DNA of 64,000 bases from Sphingomonas sp. PR090111-T3T-6A (lineage in GTDB: Bacteria; Pseudomonadota; Alphaproteobacteria; Sphingomonadales; Sphingomonadaceae). Under the pieces are notes generated by a model. That model was not told the DNA's origin, did no database searches, and worked only from the letters and a program-made list of their open reading frames with translations. Numbering within the stretch: the first letter of the stretch is position 1; the number at the start of each line of letters is the position of its first letter. Both the position numbers and the translations under genes were made by a program. Shown here one piece after another: positions 48,854 through 58,490 of the stretch. The stretch lies in contig NZ_AORL01000015.1 in assembly GCF_000383095.1 (NCBI RefSeq), forward strand, positions 8-64,007, read 5' to 3'.

Positions 48854-50310
48854 CCGACCTGCCCGACTTCACGACGATCCGCATCCTGTGCGTGGGCGAC
48901 GTGATGCTGGACCGTTTCGTCGAGGGGAGCGTCCAGCGTATCTCGCCCGAGAGCCCGGTGCCGATCGTGCTCCGCAAGGCGACCGAGAGCGTGCCCGGCG
49001 GCGCCGCGAACGTCGGGCGGAACGTGTCGGCGCTCGGCGGGCGCTGCACGCTGATCGGGGCTGTGGGCGACGATCCGGTGGGGGCGGAGCTGCGCGCGCT
49101 GCTCTCCGAATGCGGGCGGATCGATCCGGTGCTGGTGGTCGATGCGGCGCGGCCGTCGATCGAGAAGGTGCGTTTCGTGGCGCAGGGGCAGCATCTGCTC
49201 CGCGTTGATCATGAGGAGCCCGGTGACATCGCCGACGCCGCCGCGCGTGAGATCGTCGCCGAGGTCGAGAAGCGGATCGGCGAGCATCAGGTCGTCGTGC
49301 TCTCCGATTATGCCAAGGGCGTGCTGACCGACGCGCTCATCGCCGAGGTGATCTCTGTGGCGCGCAAGGCGGGCGTGCCGGTGGTGGTCGATCCCAAGTC
49401 GGCGCGGCTGGCGCGCTATGCAGGGGCGAGCGTCGTCACCCCCAACGCCAAGGAAGCCGGCGACGCCACCGGCATCGCCATCCACGAGGACGAGGACGCC
49501 GAGCGTGCCGGCGCGAAAGCGCTGGCGGATGCCGATATCGACGCGATGCTCATCACGCGCGCGGGCCGGGGCATGTCGCTGATCGGCCGCGACGGCGCGG
49601 TGGCGCATCTCCCGGCGAGCGCGCGCGAGGTGTTCGACGTGGTCGGCGCAGGCGACACGGTGGTGGCGACGCTGGCTCTGTGTCTCGGCGGCGGCATGGC
49701 CGTGGCCGACGCGGCGCGGATCGCCAATGCGGCGGCGGGGCTGGTCGTCGGCAAGCATGGCACGGCGACGGTCTCCTGCTCCGAGTTGGAGGATGAGCTG
49801 GTCCGCCTCAGCCGCGCGGGGATGGTTTCCTCGCAGCTCAAGGTGGTCTCGCAGGCGCACGCCGCGCGGTTGCGCGCGCAGTGGGAGCGCGAGGGGCTGA
49901 CCGTCGGCTTCACCAATGGCTGCTTCGACATCCTCCATGTCGGCCACATCCAGATCCTGGAGTTCGCGCGCTCGCAGTGCGACCGGCTGATCGTCGCGGT
50001 GAACGACGATGCCTCGGTGAGCCGGCTCAAGGGGCCGACGCGGCCGATCAACCATGAGGCGGACCGCGCGCAGATTCTCGGCGCCTTCGGCTTCGTCGAC
50101 GCGGTGACGATGTTCGCCGAGGACACACCCTACGAACTCATCAAGGCGCTCCAGCCCGACGTGCTGGTGAAGGGTTCGGACTACACGATCGAGCAGGTCG
50201 TCGGCCATGACATCGTGCAGGCGCGCGGCGGCAAGGTCGTGACCTTCGATCTGGTGCCGGGGCGCTCGACCAGCAGCATCATCGCCCGCGCGCAGGCTCC
50301 GGCGGAGTGA
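48850..50310 (+). CDS. hldE: Bifunctional heptose 7-phosphate kinase / heptose 1-phosphate adenylyltransferase
   Basis: 486 residues with two domains. The N-terminal ribokinase-type kinase (about 1-320) has VPGGAANVGRN and the catalytic VVGAGDT. The C-terminal nucleotidyltransferase has NGCFDILHVGHI (HxGH). It phosphorylates D-glycero-D-manno-heptose 7-phosphate and later adenylates heptose 1-phosphate. Its partner gmhB overlaps by 4 bases. gmhA and hldD, needed for complete ADP-L-heptose, are not in the window. Sphingomonads usually replace LPS with glycosphingolipid, so heptose synthesis is notable. Confidence 0.94.
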   Translation: MTDLPDFTTIRILCVGDVMLDRFVEGSVQRISPESPVPIVLRKATESVPGGAANVGRNVSALGGRCTLIGAVGDDPVGAELRALLSECGRIDPVLVVDAARPSIEKVRFVAQGQHLLRVDHEEPGDIADAAAREIVAEVEKRIGEHQVVVLSDYAKGVLTDALIAEVISVARKAGVPVVVDPKSARLARYAGASVVTPNAKEAGDATGIAIHEDEDAERAGAKALADADIDAMLITRAGRGMSLIGRDGAVAHLPASAREVFDVVGAGDTVVATLALCLGGGMAVADAARIANAAAGLVVGKHGTATVSCSELEDELVRLSRAGMVSSQLKVVSQAHAARLRAQWEREGLTVGFTNGCFDILHVGHIQILEFARSQCDRLIVAVNDDASVSRLKGPTRPINHEADRAQILGAFGFVDAVTMFAEDTPYELIKALQPDVLVKGSDYTIEQVVGHDIVQARGGKVVTFDLVPGRSTSSIIARAQAPAE

Positions 50311-50843
50311 GCGGCCGCCCGGCCGTCCTGCTCGACCGGGACGGCACGATCATCGTCGAGCGCGACTATCTGAGCGATCCGGCGCTGGTCGAACTGGAGA
50401 CGGGCGCGGTGGAAGGGCTGCGCGCGCTGGCGGAGGCAGGCTTCGTGCTGGCGGTGCTGACCAACCAGTCGGGCATCGGGCGCGGCTATTTCGATTTGAT
50501 GGCGGCGAAGGCGGTCAACGCCCGCGTGGCGGAATTGCTGGCGGCGGAGGGGATCGTCATCGCCGGCTGGTATCTCTGTCCCCACGCGCCGGATGAGGAG
50601 TGCGATTGCCGCAAGCCGCGCCCCGGCATGGCGAGACAGGCGGCCGAAGAACTGGGGCTCGATCTCGCCCGGAGCTGGGTGATCGGGGACAAAAGCTCCG
50701 ATGTGGGGCTGGCGGATGCGGTGGGCGCGCGGTCGATTCTCGTCACGACCGGCCATGGCCGGAAGGACGAGGCGGCGATGCGCGCGCAGGGCGTGCCCGT
50801 CTGCGCGACGCTCGTGGAGGCGGCGGGGCTGATCCTGGCCTAG
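50307..50843 (+). CDS. gmhB: Heptose 1,7-bisphosphate 7-phosphatase
   Basis: 178 residues, HAD-superfamily phosphatase between the two HldE steps. Catalytic D10 and D12 in LLDRDGT, TNQSG, zinc ligands in CPHAPDEECDC, and WVIGDKSSD near the end. GTG 50307 overlaps the hldE stop as GTGA. The stop overlaps the convergent glycosyltransferase stop in a shared CTAG. Confidence 0.94.
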   Translation: MSGRPAVLLDRDGTIIVERDYLSDPALVELETGAVEGLRALAEAGFVLAVLTNQSGIGRGYFDLMAAKAVNARVAELLAAEGIVIAGWYLCPHAPDEECDCRKPRPGMARQAAEELGLDLARSWVIGDKSSDVGLADAVGARSILVTTGHGRKDEAAMRAQGVPVCATLVEAAGLILA

Positions 50844-52147
50844 CCTGGCCGGGTGGTGGCCATGACGTGCGCGTACATGGCCTCCAGACGACGCAGATAA
50901 GGTTCGGGCGCGAAGCGTTCGGCTTGCCGTGGGCCGTCTTCCGAGAGGCGGCGGCGGAGCGTTTCATCGCTGTCGAGCGCCCGCATCCCCTCGGCGATCG
51001 CCGCCACGTCGAGCGGATTGACCAGCACCGCCGTGTCGCCCGCCACCTCGGGGAGCGAGCCGGCCGTCGAGGTCAGCACGGGAGCGCCCAGTTGCAGCGC
51101 TTCCAGCACCGGCAGCCCGAACCCCTCGTAGAGCGACGGGAACAGCACCGCCCGCGCCGAGCGGATCAGCCGCAGCAGCTCGGCGCGGGGCAGGAAGTCG
51201 ATCTGGACGATCCGCTCGCCCGCCGGGCCGTCGAGCGTGCCATGGGCGGGGAGGCGCGCCAGCTCCACCTCGCTCTGCCATGCGCGCGGGCCGACGATGA
51301 CGAGCGGCGTCCCGGTCCTGAGCGAGCGATAGGCCTCGATCAGCCGGCCGACATTCTTCTTGGGCTCGATCGCGCCGAAGAACAGGAAATAGCCGCCGGG
51401 CCTGAGCCCCGGAAGCGGTCCGCCGAACGGCTCCTCCGAAGCCTCCACCACAGGCGGCAGCGACGTCTGATAGGTGTTGGTGACATGGTCCGATCGCGTG
51501 TGGAGCAACTCCACGATGTCGTGCTTGCTCGCCTCCGAGACGGTGCAGACATGCGCGGCCTCGTCGACGCAGCGCTGCACCAGACGGCGATAGTTGGGCT
51601 TCATGTCGAGCGTGGTGTGCGGCAGCACCAGCGGCACCAGATCATGCAGCGTATAGATGTTGCGCGCGCCCTTGAGCGTGATCGGCACCGGATAGGTCCA
51701 GTGCATGATCTCGGGCGGGTTCTCCATCTCCAGCGTGACGAAGCGGCCGTGGAGCTTGAAATGCCGGTTGGCGACCATGAACAGGTCGGCCACGCTCGTC
51801 AGGCGGGAGAAGGCGGGGAGGCGCTGCGGGAAATCGGCCCGCGCGATCAGGCCGCCCAGCGGTACGTCGAAAGCGCGCGCCTTGAGCGCCGGGGCTGCGG
51901 CCTTCAGCATCAGCCGGGCGGCGTCGCGGCGGTTGAGCGGCTTGGGATGGTGGCGGCGGAGCGCTTCGACGAAGCGGGTCTCCCGTGTCGCTGGCGAGCG
52001 GCCGACGGAGAGCCCGAACACGCCTTCGACGCCGTGCCCGGCCTCCAGCAGCGTGTCGGCGAGCGCACGGCTGTAAGTCGCGACACCGGTGCCCCGGTGC
52101 ATCGCGAGATTATAGCCGTCGATGCCGATCCTGAGCCTGTCCAACAC
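50840..52147 (-). CDS. Glycosyltransferase family 4
   Basis: 435 residues, GT-B fold. N-terminal IGIDGYNLAMHRGTGVATYSR is the acceptor-domain loop seen in mannosyl- and rhamnosyltransferases. The C-terminal donor domain has FGAIEPKKNVGRL and the catalytic EGFGLPVLEAL pattern. Donor could be GDP-mannose or dTDP-rhamnose, both made nearby; not decided by sequence. The GTG at 52147 begins the conserved VLDRLRIGIDG; an in-frame ATG at 52198 adds 17 residues. Convergent CTAG overlap with gmhB. Confidence 0.88.
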   Translation of the reverse strand: MLDRLRIGIDGYNLAMHRGTGVATYSRALADTLLEAGHGVEGVFGLSVGRSPATRETRFVEALRRHHPKPLNRRDAARLMLKAAAPALKARAFDVPLGGLIARADFPQRLPAFSRLTSVADLFMVANRHFKLHGRFVTLEMENPPEIMHWTYPVPITLKGARNIYTLHDLVPLVLPHTTLDMKPNYRRLVQRCVDEAAHVCTVSEASKHDIVELLHTRSDHVTNTYQTSLPPVVEASEEPFGGPLPGLRPGGYFLFFGAIEPKKNVGRLIEAYRSLRTGTPLVIVGPRAWQSEVELARLPAHGTLDGPAGERIVQIDFLPRAELLRLIRSARAVLFPSLYEGFGLPVLEALQLGAPVLTSTAGSLPEVAGDTAVLVNPLDVAAIAEGMRALDSDETLRRRLSEDGPRQAERFAPEPYLRRLEAMYAHVMATTRPG

Positions 52148-52242
52148 GCGTCCCCTGGCGATATTCGATCGGTTAGGCAGCTTTGCGTGGCCCCGCAAGG
52201 GCGCGGCTGGACAGGGTTTCCGCGCGCTGGCAAAGCCCCCGC

Positions 52243-53754
52243 ATGGCCTTCGCGCTCAAGACCCACAAAAGCGCCGGTATCCGCGTCACCTGGTTTGTCC
52301 AACGCCTGATCGTCCGGGGCAACCGCGCCCGTGAGGCCGGCCAATGGCGCGAGGCCGCCGATGCTTATCGCGAGGCGCTGTCCCGTGATGGCGCGCTGTC
52401 CCATATCTGGGTGCAGCTCGGCCATATGCTCAGCGAGCTGGGCGAGGAGGGCGAAGCGGAGGCGGCCTATAGGGCGGCGTCCGACAGTCGGGCGGACTGG
52501 GCGGAACCGCTCCTGATCCTCGGCCGCAACGCCCGGCAGCGAGCTGGGCTGGAAGAGGCCGTGCGTCTTCTGGCGCGGGCGGCGCTGGCCGAGCCTGCGC
52601 GCAATGAAGCCGTGATCGAGCTGGCGGATATGTTGGCGCGCGCGCCGGGCGGGGAGCTTCATGCCGTTCTGCGCGAGATGCTCCACGTCGAGCCACCGGC
52701 GGAGACGGCGGTCGCCCTCGACATTTCCGATCTGATCGATCGCTGGCTGCATGACGATGCTCCCGACGACGCTGTGCGGGCGCAGCTCGCCCTGCTGCGG
52801 GAAACGGGAACCGGCGTTAGCCTCTGTTGCCTGACGGTGGACCGCAACGACTGGGTGGAGGTGCCGCCCGGGACGCGGCGCGCGCTGCTCGGATGGGAGG
52901 GGACGGCGGACGCGGCCGAGCGGATGGATGCGCGACTGAGGCTGATGGCCGCGCAGCCTGTCACCTTCCCGCCCGGCGGCGTGCTGATCGGACTCGGTGC
53001 GCCGATGCGGCTCGGGAATTATTTCCTGTCCATCCGGGCGATGCAGCGCCGGCTCGGCCTGTCCTATCGGATATGCCTGCCCGGACCGCTGCCGTCGGTC
53101 GGATGGCTTGCCAGGGCGGTGGACCATGCGTCGGGTTTCTTCGTCGGCTCGGATGCCGCGCGGGGGACGCTGCTCGCGCTCTGCAAGGCGTTGCAGCCGG
53201 AGAGGGTGAGGGGGACGTCGTTCGGCGCGGGCTGGGTGGCCGAAGTCGCCGATTTCGGGTGGAGCACGATCCGTGGCCCGGTGGCCGAGGCGCGTTTCGG
53301 GCAATGGTATGCGCTGGAGGATGCGGGCGAGGGTTTCCGTGCCGGGCAGGGCTGGCACGTCCCCGATGCGGATGGTTGCTGGACGCTCGCGGAAGGCGGC
53401 GAGCTGGCCGTCCGGCTGCCGAAGGGCGCCCGCACGCCGCGCCTCTATTTCCGGCTGCGAGGGCTGCCGCATAGCGACTGCGGCTATGTGCTCAAGATCG
53501 AGAACCTGCCGCGCATCGAGGGCATCGTCCGCGCGGGCGAGGACAAATGGATCGCGATGGACGTGCCGGTGGCGCGCGACGGCGTGCTGAGGCTCTTCCT
53601 GCGCGGCGCGCGGCAGGAGGGCGTCCCCGCCGATCTCGGCATGGGGCGCAGGCCTTATCCGGTGTCGCTCGGCGTGGCGGGGTTCTGCCTTGTCGAGAAA
53701 GGCGACCATGCGGCGCGCTGGTCGCTGCTGGAGGTGATCGGGCGGGCCGCCTAG
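52243..53754 (+). CDS. TPR protein with vestigial glycosyltransferase domain and beta tail
   Basis: 503 residues. Residues about 25-140 are TPR-like helical pairs. Residues about 155-330 resemble the acceptor half of the next gene's GT-B domain: LDISDLIDRWL with ADLTDMMQYL, GGVLIGLGAPM with GDIFLVVGAFW, and FFVGSDAARGTL with FVTTNSAFVAAE. The donor half and its E-x7-E motif are absent. Residues about 365-500 form a beta tail with GWHVPDADGCW, matching GWHAPSADGVW in the same neighbour. It is therefore a catalytically incomplete relative, perhaps a scaffold or binding protein. ATG 52243 is preferred over 52183. Confidence 0.7.
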   Translation: MAFALKTHKSAGIRVTWFVQRLIVRGNRAREAGQWREAADAYREALSRDGALSHIWVQLGHMLSELGEEGEAEAAYRAASDSRADWAEPLLILGRNARQRAGLEEAVRLLARAALAEPARNEAVIELADMLARAPGGELHAVLREMLHVEPPAETAVALDISDLIDRWLHDDAPDDAVRAQLALLRETGTGVSLCCLTVDRNDWVEVPPGTRRALLGWEGTADAAERMDARLRLMAAQPVTFPPGGVLIGLGAPMRLGNYFLSIRAMQRRLGLSYRICLPGPLPSVGWLARAVDHASGFFVGSDAARGTLLALCKALQPERVRGTSFGAGWVAEVADFGWSTIRGPVAEARFGQWYALEDAGEGFRAGQGWHVPDADGCWTLAEGGELAVRLPKGARTPRLYFRLRGLPHSDCGYVLKIENLPRIEGIVRAGEDKWIAMDVPVARDGVLRLFLRGARQEGVPADLGMGRRPYPVSLGVAGFCLVEKGDHAARWSLLEVIGRAA

Positions 53755-55808
53755 GCGGGGATCAGCACCTCTTCCGCCAGAGCGAGCCGCCCCCGCCCGT
53801 CGGGGCCGTGGAAACCGATCCGCGACAGCAGCGCATGGACCGTCTGCCCATTCTGGTGCGCCGGGTCTCCCTCGGTGCGGAGGCGAAGCTCCACCACGGC
53901 ATTTTCGCCGACAAGCGCATCGCATTCGAAGCGCTGGAGCCGTTCATCCAGCTCCACGGGCGTCGTCTCGCCCATGCCGGCGTCGAGGCTGATCCACATC
54001 GAAGCGGAGCCCGTCGCCCGGCGCAGCTCGACGATCAGGCGGAGCCGATCACCGGCGCGGCAATCCATTGCGAGGAAGCGCAGAGTGGCTTGCGGTGCGC
54101 TGGACCAGACGCCGTCCGCCGACGGGGCGTGCCAGCCTGCCGCTCGCGCCATGCGTGCCGTGCGCAGCGGACGCCCCGCGCCGGCGACCGCGGCGAGATC
54201 CTCGGCACCCACCACGGCCATCTCGCCCGCCGCCAGCCGGGCGTGAGCGTGCGGCCTCCGCGTGGCGGTATAGGCGGCGAGCCGCCGCGTCACGCCGAGC
54301 AGGTCCGCTGCGAACGCCTGCCATGAACGCGGGCGGAATCTTGCGCGGATGTCCTCTTCCCACGCGGAAAGCTCGGCCGGATCGTCGAGCAGCCGCGTCA
54401 CCTGCGCCAACCCCGTCGAGACGTCGAGCGGATCGATGTAGCGGATCAGATCGCCGCCCACTTCGGGGATGGAGCTGGTCGCCGAGGCGATGCAGCCCTT
54501 GCCCAGCATCAGGCTCTCGCCCGGCGGCAGGCCCCAGCCTTCGATGAGGCTGGGGAAGATGGTGAAGCGGCTCGCGTGATAGAGGCTCGCGAGCATCGCG
54601 TTGGAGATTCCCGACAGGATGCGCACCTTGCCGCCGAGATGGCCGGTCCGTTCCAGATAATCGCGGAAATCCTCGGACTTGCGATCCCATTTGCCGACCA
54701 GCACCAGCGTCGGCACGGCCGTCCGCCCGGACCGGATCAGCGCGTCCCACAGCCGCGCGAGATAGAGATGGTTCTTGCGGCCCTCGATCGAGCAGACGCA
54801 CAACACATAGCCGCCCGGATATCCCGCCCGCAGCGCCGCCTCCTGATCGGGGTCGGGCGGGGCCAGCGCCAGCTCGGTCGCGAGCGGGACGGCGACGACA
54901 GGCGTGTCGAGCGCCATCTGCTCGCGCAGAACATGGCGGACCTCGGCGGCGACGAAAGCCGAGTTGGTGGTGACGAAGCTCGCCACCTCCAGCATGTCGA
55001 CCAGCGCGCGGCAGAACACCTCGCTGGCGGCCGGTTCGGCATAGCCCGCGTGGCTGACGGGAATGATGTCGTGGATGAAGACCGTCACGGCGACGCCTCG
55101 ATCCCGGAGCGTCTTCAGCAGATCATAATCCGGGAAGATCCAGAAGGCGCCGACCACGAGGAAGATATCGCCCGCCGCCGGCTCCACCGGGACGAGCGAG
55201 GCGCGGATCGCTTCCAGCAGGGGGTCCAGCTCCGCGCGGGCGCCGTGACGCACCTCCACGGCATCGATCAGTTCGAGCACGAGGCTCATGTCGGTGGCGT
55301 AAAGCTCGCCCCGCTCGAAATCGGGCAGGACGGGGACGATCCGCCCTGCCTCCGCGACGCTGCCCTGCACGGCCTGCCGCAGCATGTTGCCGACCACGCG
55401 CTGGATGCCGCTCGGGACAGTGTTGCCGGCCAGATACTGCATCATGTCGGTGAGATCGGCGTAGACCGTGCCCTCGACGGGAGGAACGCCGGCGCGTGCG
55501 ATCCTCTCCGCCGGATCGATTTCGGGCTGCCAGCCGAGCGCCCGGCAATGCGCGAAATCCTCGGCGCTGCGAGCCGGCGCGATGTGGCGAAGCGCCTCCG
55601 CCCGGCCCCGATAGGCGGCCACCAGATCGGGATGGAGCCCGATCGCCGTCGTGAAGGCCGCTTCGGCCCGCAGGAAATTCCCCTCCCGCATCCAGAGGCG
55701 GCCGAGTTCCACCCAGCCGAGCGGATCGCCGGGATCGCGCGCCAGAGCGGCCTCCTGCTCCTCGATGTCGGACAGCATGTACCAGGGGATGTCCGCGACG
55801 CGTGACAT
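53751..55808 (-). CDS. TPR-linked family 4 glycosyltransferase with beta tail
   Basis: 685 residues. A TPR-like N-terminus (about 12-95), GT-B acceptor half (about 112-300), and GT4 donor half (about 330-510) with CSIEGRKNH, VGKWDRKSEDF and the catalytic EGWGLPPGES. A beta-rich tail (about 555-685) opens with GWHAPSADGVW. Predicted cytoplasmic and retaining; the donor is unknown. It shares a CTAG overlap with the convergent gene at 52243 and is closely related to it in plan. The upstream gene on the same strand begins 9 bases away at 55818. Confidence 0.85.
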   Translation of the reverse strand: MSRVADIPWYMLSDIEEQEAALARDPGDPLGWVELGRLWMREGNFLRAEAAFTTAIGLHPDLVAAYRGRAEALRHIAPARSAEDFAHCRALGWQPEIDPAERIARAGVPPVEGTVYADLTDMMQYLAGNTVPSGIQRVVGNMLRQAVQGSVAEAGRIVPVLPDFERGELYATDMSLVLELIDAVEVRHGARAELDPLLEAIRASLVPVEPAAGDIFLVVGAFWIFPDYDLLKTLRDRGVAVTVFIHDIIPVSHAGYAEPAASEVFCRALVDMLEVASFVTTNSAFVAAEVRHVLREQMALDTPVVAVPLATELALAPPDPDQEAALRAGYPGGYVLCVCSIEGRKNHLYLARLWDALIRSGRTAVPTLVLVGKWDRKSEDFRDYLERTGHLGGKVRILSGISNAMLASLYHASRFTIFPSLIEGWGLPPGESLMLGKGCIASATSSIPEVGGDLIRYIDPLDVSTGLAQVTRLLDDPAELSAWEEDIRARFRPRSWQAFAADLLGVTRRLAAYTATRRPHAHARLAAGEMAVVGAEDLAAVAGAGRPLRTARMARAAGWHAPSADGVWSSAPQATLRFLAMDCRAGDRLRLIVELRRATGSASMWISLDAGMGETTPVELDERLQRFECDALVGENAVVELRLRTEGDPAHQNGQTVHALLSRIGFHGPDGRGRLALAEEVLIPA

Positions 55809-55817
55809 GGCCGGTCC

Positions 55818-58451
55818 TCAGCGACGCGGCGCGAGGAAGAGTTCCTCCGCAAACCCCGCGCGCAGCCCGTGGCGCTGGCGATGGGCCAGCCGGAAACCCG
55901 CGTCGGCGATCAGCTTGCCGGCGGCCGGGCGAGGCTCGTCCCCCGAAGCCTCGCGATTGAGGTTCAGCATCGCCCGCGCGCCCAGACCGGCCGCCTGCGT
56001 GAGGAAGCGGTGGGCCGTCTCGGCATCCGTCCCGGCGAGCGTGTCCTCGTTCACCACGATGTCGATCGAGCCGGGGGCGATCTCCCCGATCCGGTCGAGC
56101 GACAGCGGCGGGAGCGCGCCGGGCGTCTCCCCGAGCAGATAGGCCTGCACCGCGTTCATCTCGGGACGGTCGAGCAGGCGCCAGGCGTTGAGGCCCAGCC
56201 GCCGGGCATAGAAGGCCGTCCAGCCCGCGCCACCGCCCAGTTCCAGCACGCGATCGCCGCCGACCAGCGTCGTCCATTCCCGCAGCCGCCATGCGGTGTA
56301 GATCGCCTCCACCATGCGGAGATGGAGCACGATGCCGCGCCCCACCTCGATGCCCAGATAGCCGCCGACATGGGGGGCAGGCGTGAGATCGACGCCCAGA
56401 TGCTCCTCGATCATTGCGAAGAGATCGGCCGGCTTGAGCAGCGCGTTCTGCCCCCAGCCGCCGACATCCGGGTCTTCGAGGGGCAGTGCGCCCACCATCT
56501 CGGCGAGCGAGACGAGCGCGTCATAGGTCTTCTGCGCGCGCTGGCGGCCGAAGACCGCATCGCGCGCGATGCGGAGATGCTGGCGCTTGCCGCCGAAGAA
56601 GCCCTGCGCCAGCTCCGCGCGGCCGAGCTGCGCCAGTTCCACCGCGACGCTCTCCTCATCGCCGGCTGCAAGGGCGGCGGCGAAGGCGGTCTGGAAGGAG
56701 GGCGGGACGGGGTGAACGCCGGCCGAGCGCCACGCCTCGATCGCCTTGTGGGCAAGGTCCGCTCGGGGAGCGGGGACGGGGCGCTCGATCAGGCGGCAGG
56801 GCCGCATCAGCGGATGCAGGAGCTGGGCCTGCCCGCGCGGGTCACCCGGAAGCATCTCGCTGGCCGCCATCGACGACGGGCTGCCGTCATAGAGCAGGAC
56901 CGCGCGGATATGATCGACGATATTGCGCAGCCGGGTTTCGAAATTGTCCGCCTGTGCCCGCAGATGCTGCCGGATGAAGCGGGCGTGCATCGAATTGATG
57001 AAATCCATCGATTCGACGAGCGTGGCGCCGGCGACCTCCCGATCATGGCGGAGGATCTGGTGCAGCAGATCCTGATCGTTGCCGGCATCCAGCCACTCGC
57101 GGGCCTCTTCGAGCCGCTCGTCGCTCAACTGGGCGAAGGACTGCCACCAGCTCTCGACGAGCTGCCGCCCCTGCTCATGACCGAGGTTGATGAAGGCGAC
57201 GCCGGCATTCACGTCCCAATGCTCGCCGGTGACGCCCGAGGTCGCGAAGATCGCGCCACGATCGCCCTTGTCCGCCAGATAGCGCGGCAGGTCGAAGTCG
57301 AGATCCTGGATATAGGCGTCGGCGTCCAGATAGATGGCCCAGCCGGTGAAGCCGCGATCCAGCAATTCCTTGTACTGCGCGATGCGGTTGTAGGTCGCCT
57401 GCCAGTTCCACGCGCCGCGCTTCAGGCCGACGAAGCTCTCATAGGCGAAGCCGTGGCGGCGGCAATATTCGGTGACGGTGATCGAGGTGACCGCCAGCAT
57501 CGGCGCATAGCGGAAGGCGTCTGCCGTCTGGAGGAACAGCACCTCGGCATCGTGATGCGGCAAGGGGGTGAGGCGCTCGGCCCGATGCTTGGTAAGAATG
57601 GCGCAAAACTCCTGCCGGTCTCGCGGTGTATCGTAGATTTCTTCGATGTCGAAGGCGGTGAGGTGCAGATCGCGCAGCGTCTCGATGACGACGCGGAAGC
57701 TCGCGGGCGTGAACTGCCAGGCGTGGACGTCGATATAGCCGCCGTCGGCGTCGTCATGATCCTTGAGCGCGCGGCCGATGCGATCGGCGAAGTCCGCGTC
57801 TCGCTGAGGCCCATGGTCCCCGCGCCAGTGGCGGGCGGCGTCGTTGTGGGTGACGAGCGCGGCGTGTTCGATCACGCTCTTCAGGCTGTGGACCTGCCGG
57901 GCCTCGCGATAGGCGGCGAGGACGTCCGCGATCGAGCTTTCGGGCAGATAATGGTCGAAGCAGAAGCGCTTGTCCGGGATGATGAGATAATAGCGCCCGC
58001 CCTCGTCGAGCACGCGGGCCACCTGCTCCAGATGGCGCACGAGATCCGGCTGATGCTCGACCGAATGGCTGCTGATGACCGCGTCGAAACGGCGGTCGAC
58101 CTGTTCGAGGCTGCCGACATAATGGATGACGGGCGGGCAGCCGGACGCATCCAGCTTGTGCTGGGCGGCGCGGCGGCGCAGGCCGTCGGCATCCAGCACG
58201 TCGAGATATTCGACGCTCTCGCCGGTGAGCAGCGGATTGCAGAAGGGGCCTATCTCAAGCACCGAGCCGTGCGTGCGGGCGATGTCGATGATGGCTTCCC
58301 GCTCCGCCAGCGGGGAGGCGACCAGCCCCTCGGCACGTCCAGTCTCCGCATAATGGAGGGAGGCTGCCGCGTCGGTTTCGAGCGCGAGGCCGGCGTGGCG
58401 CGCGCGATAATAGCCGGGGTCGAAGGCAGGGAAGGGGCGTTGGGCGGCCAT
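55818..58451 (-). CDS. Three-domain methyltransferase-glycosyltransferase-methyltransferase protein
   Basis: 877 residues. A short N-terminal repeat (FDPGYYRARHAGLAL...HYAETGRAEGL) of the kind seen in polysaccharide glycosyltransferases comes first. A SAM-dependent methyltransferase follows (about 55-290; VLEIGPFCNPLL, SSHSVEHQPDLVRHL). Residues about 300-480 look like a nucleotide-sugar transferase with AIYLDADAY (DxD) and NAGVAFINLG. A second methyltransferase-like domain ends the chain (from about 640; VLELGGGAGW at 735), of the putative sugar O-methyltransferase type. This arrangement would let one protein add a sugar and methylate it. Acceptor and order of action are unknown. Confidence 0.78.
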   Translation of the reverse strand: MAAQRPFPAFDPGYYRARHAGLALETDAAASLHYAETGRAEGLVASPLAEREAIIDIARTHGSVLEIGPFCNPLLTGESVEYLDVLDADGLRRRAAQHKLDASGCPPVIHYVGSLEQVDRRFDAVISSHSVEHQPDLVRHLEQVARVLDEGGRYYLIIPDKRFCFDHYLPESSIADVLAAYREARQVHSLKSVIEHAALVTHNDAARHWRGDHGPQRDADFADRIGRALKDHDDADGGYIDVHAWQFTPASFRVVIETLRDLHLTAFDIEEIYDTPRDRQEFCAILTKHRAERLTPLPHHDAEVLFLQTADAFRYAPMLAVTSITVTEYCRRHGFAYESFVGLKRGAWNWQATYNRIAQYKELLDRGFTGWAIYLDADAYIQDLDFDLPRYLADKGDRGAIFATSGVTGEHWDVNAGVAFINLGHEQGRQLVESWWQSFAQLSDERLEEAREWLDAGNDQDLLHQILRHDREVAGATLVESMDFINSMHARFIRQHLRAQADNFETRLRNIVDHIRAVLLYDGSPSSMAASEMLPGDPRGQAQLLHPLMRPCRLIERPVPAPRADLAHKAIEAWRSAGVHPVPPSFQTAFAAALAAGDEESVAVELAQLGRAELAQGFFGGKRQHLRIARDAVFGRQRAQKTYDALVSLAEMVGALPLEDPDVGGWGQNALLKPADLFAMIEEHLGVDLTPAPHVGGYLGIEVGRGIVLHLRMVEAIYTAWRLREWTTLVGGDRVLELGGGAGWTAFYARRLGLNAWRLLDRPEMNAVQAYLLGETPGALPPLSLDRIGEIAPGSIDIVVNEDTLAGTDAETAHRFLTQAAGLGARAMLNLNREASGDEPRPAAGKLIADAGFRLAHRQRHGLRAGFAEELFLAPRR

Positions 58452-58490
58452 GCCATCCCTATAGCGAAGCCGCGGGCGGAGAGAAGCCGG

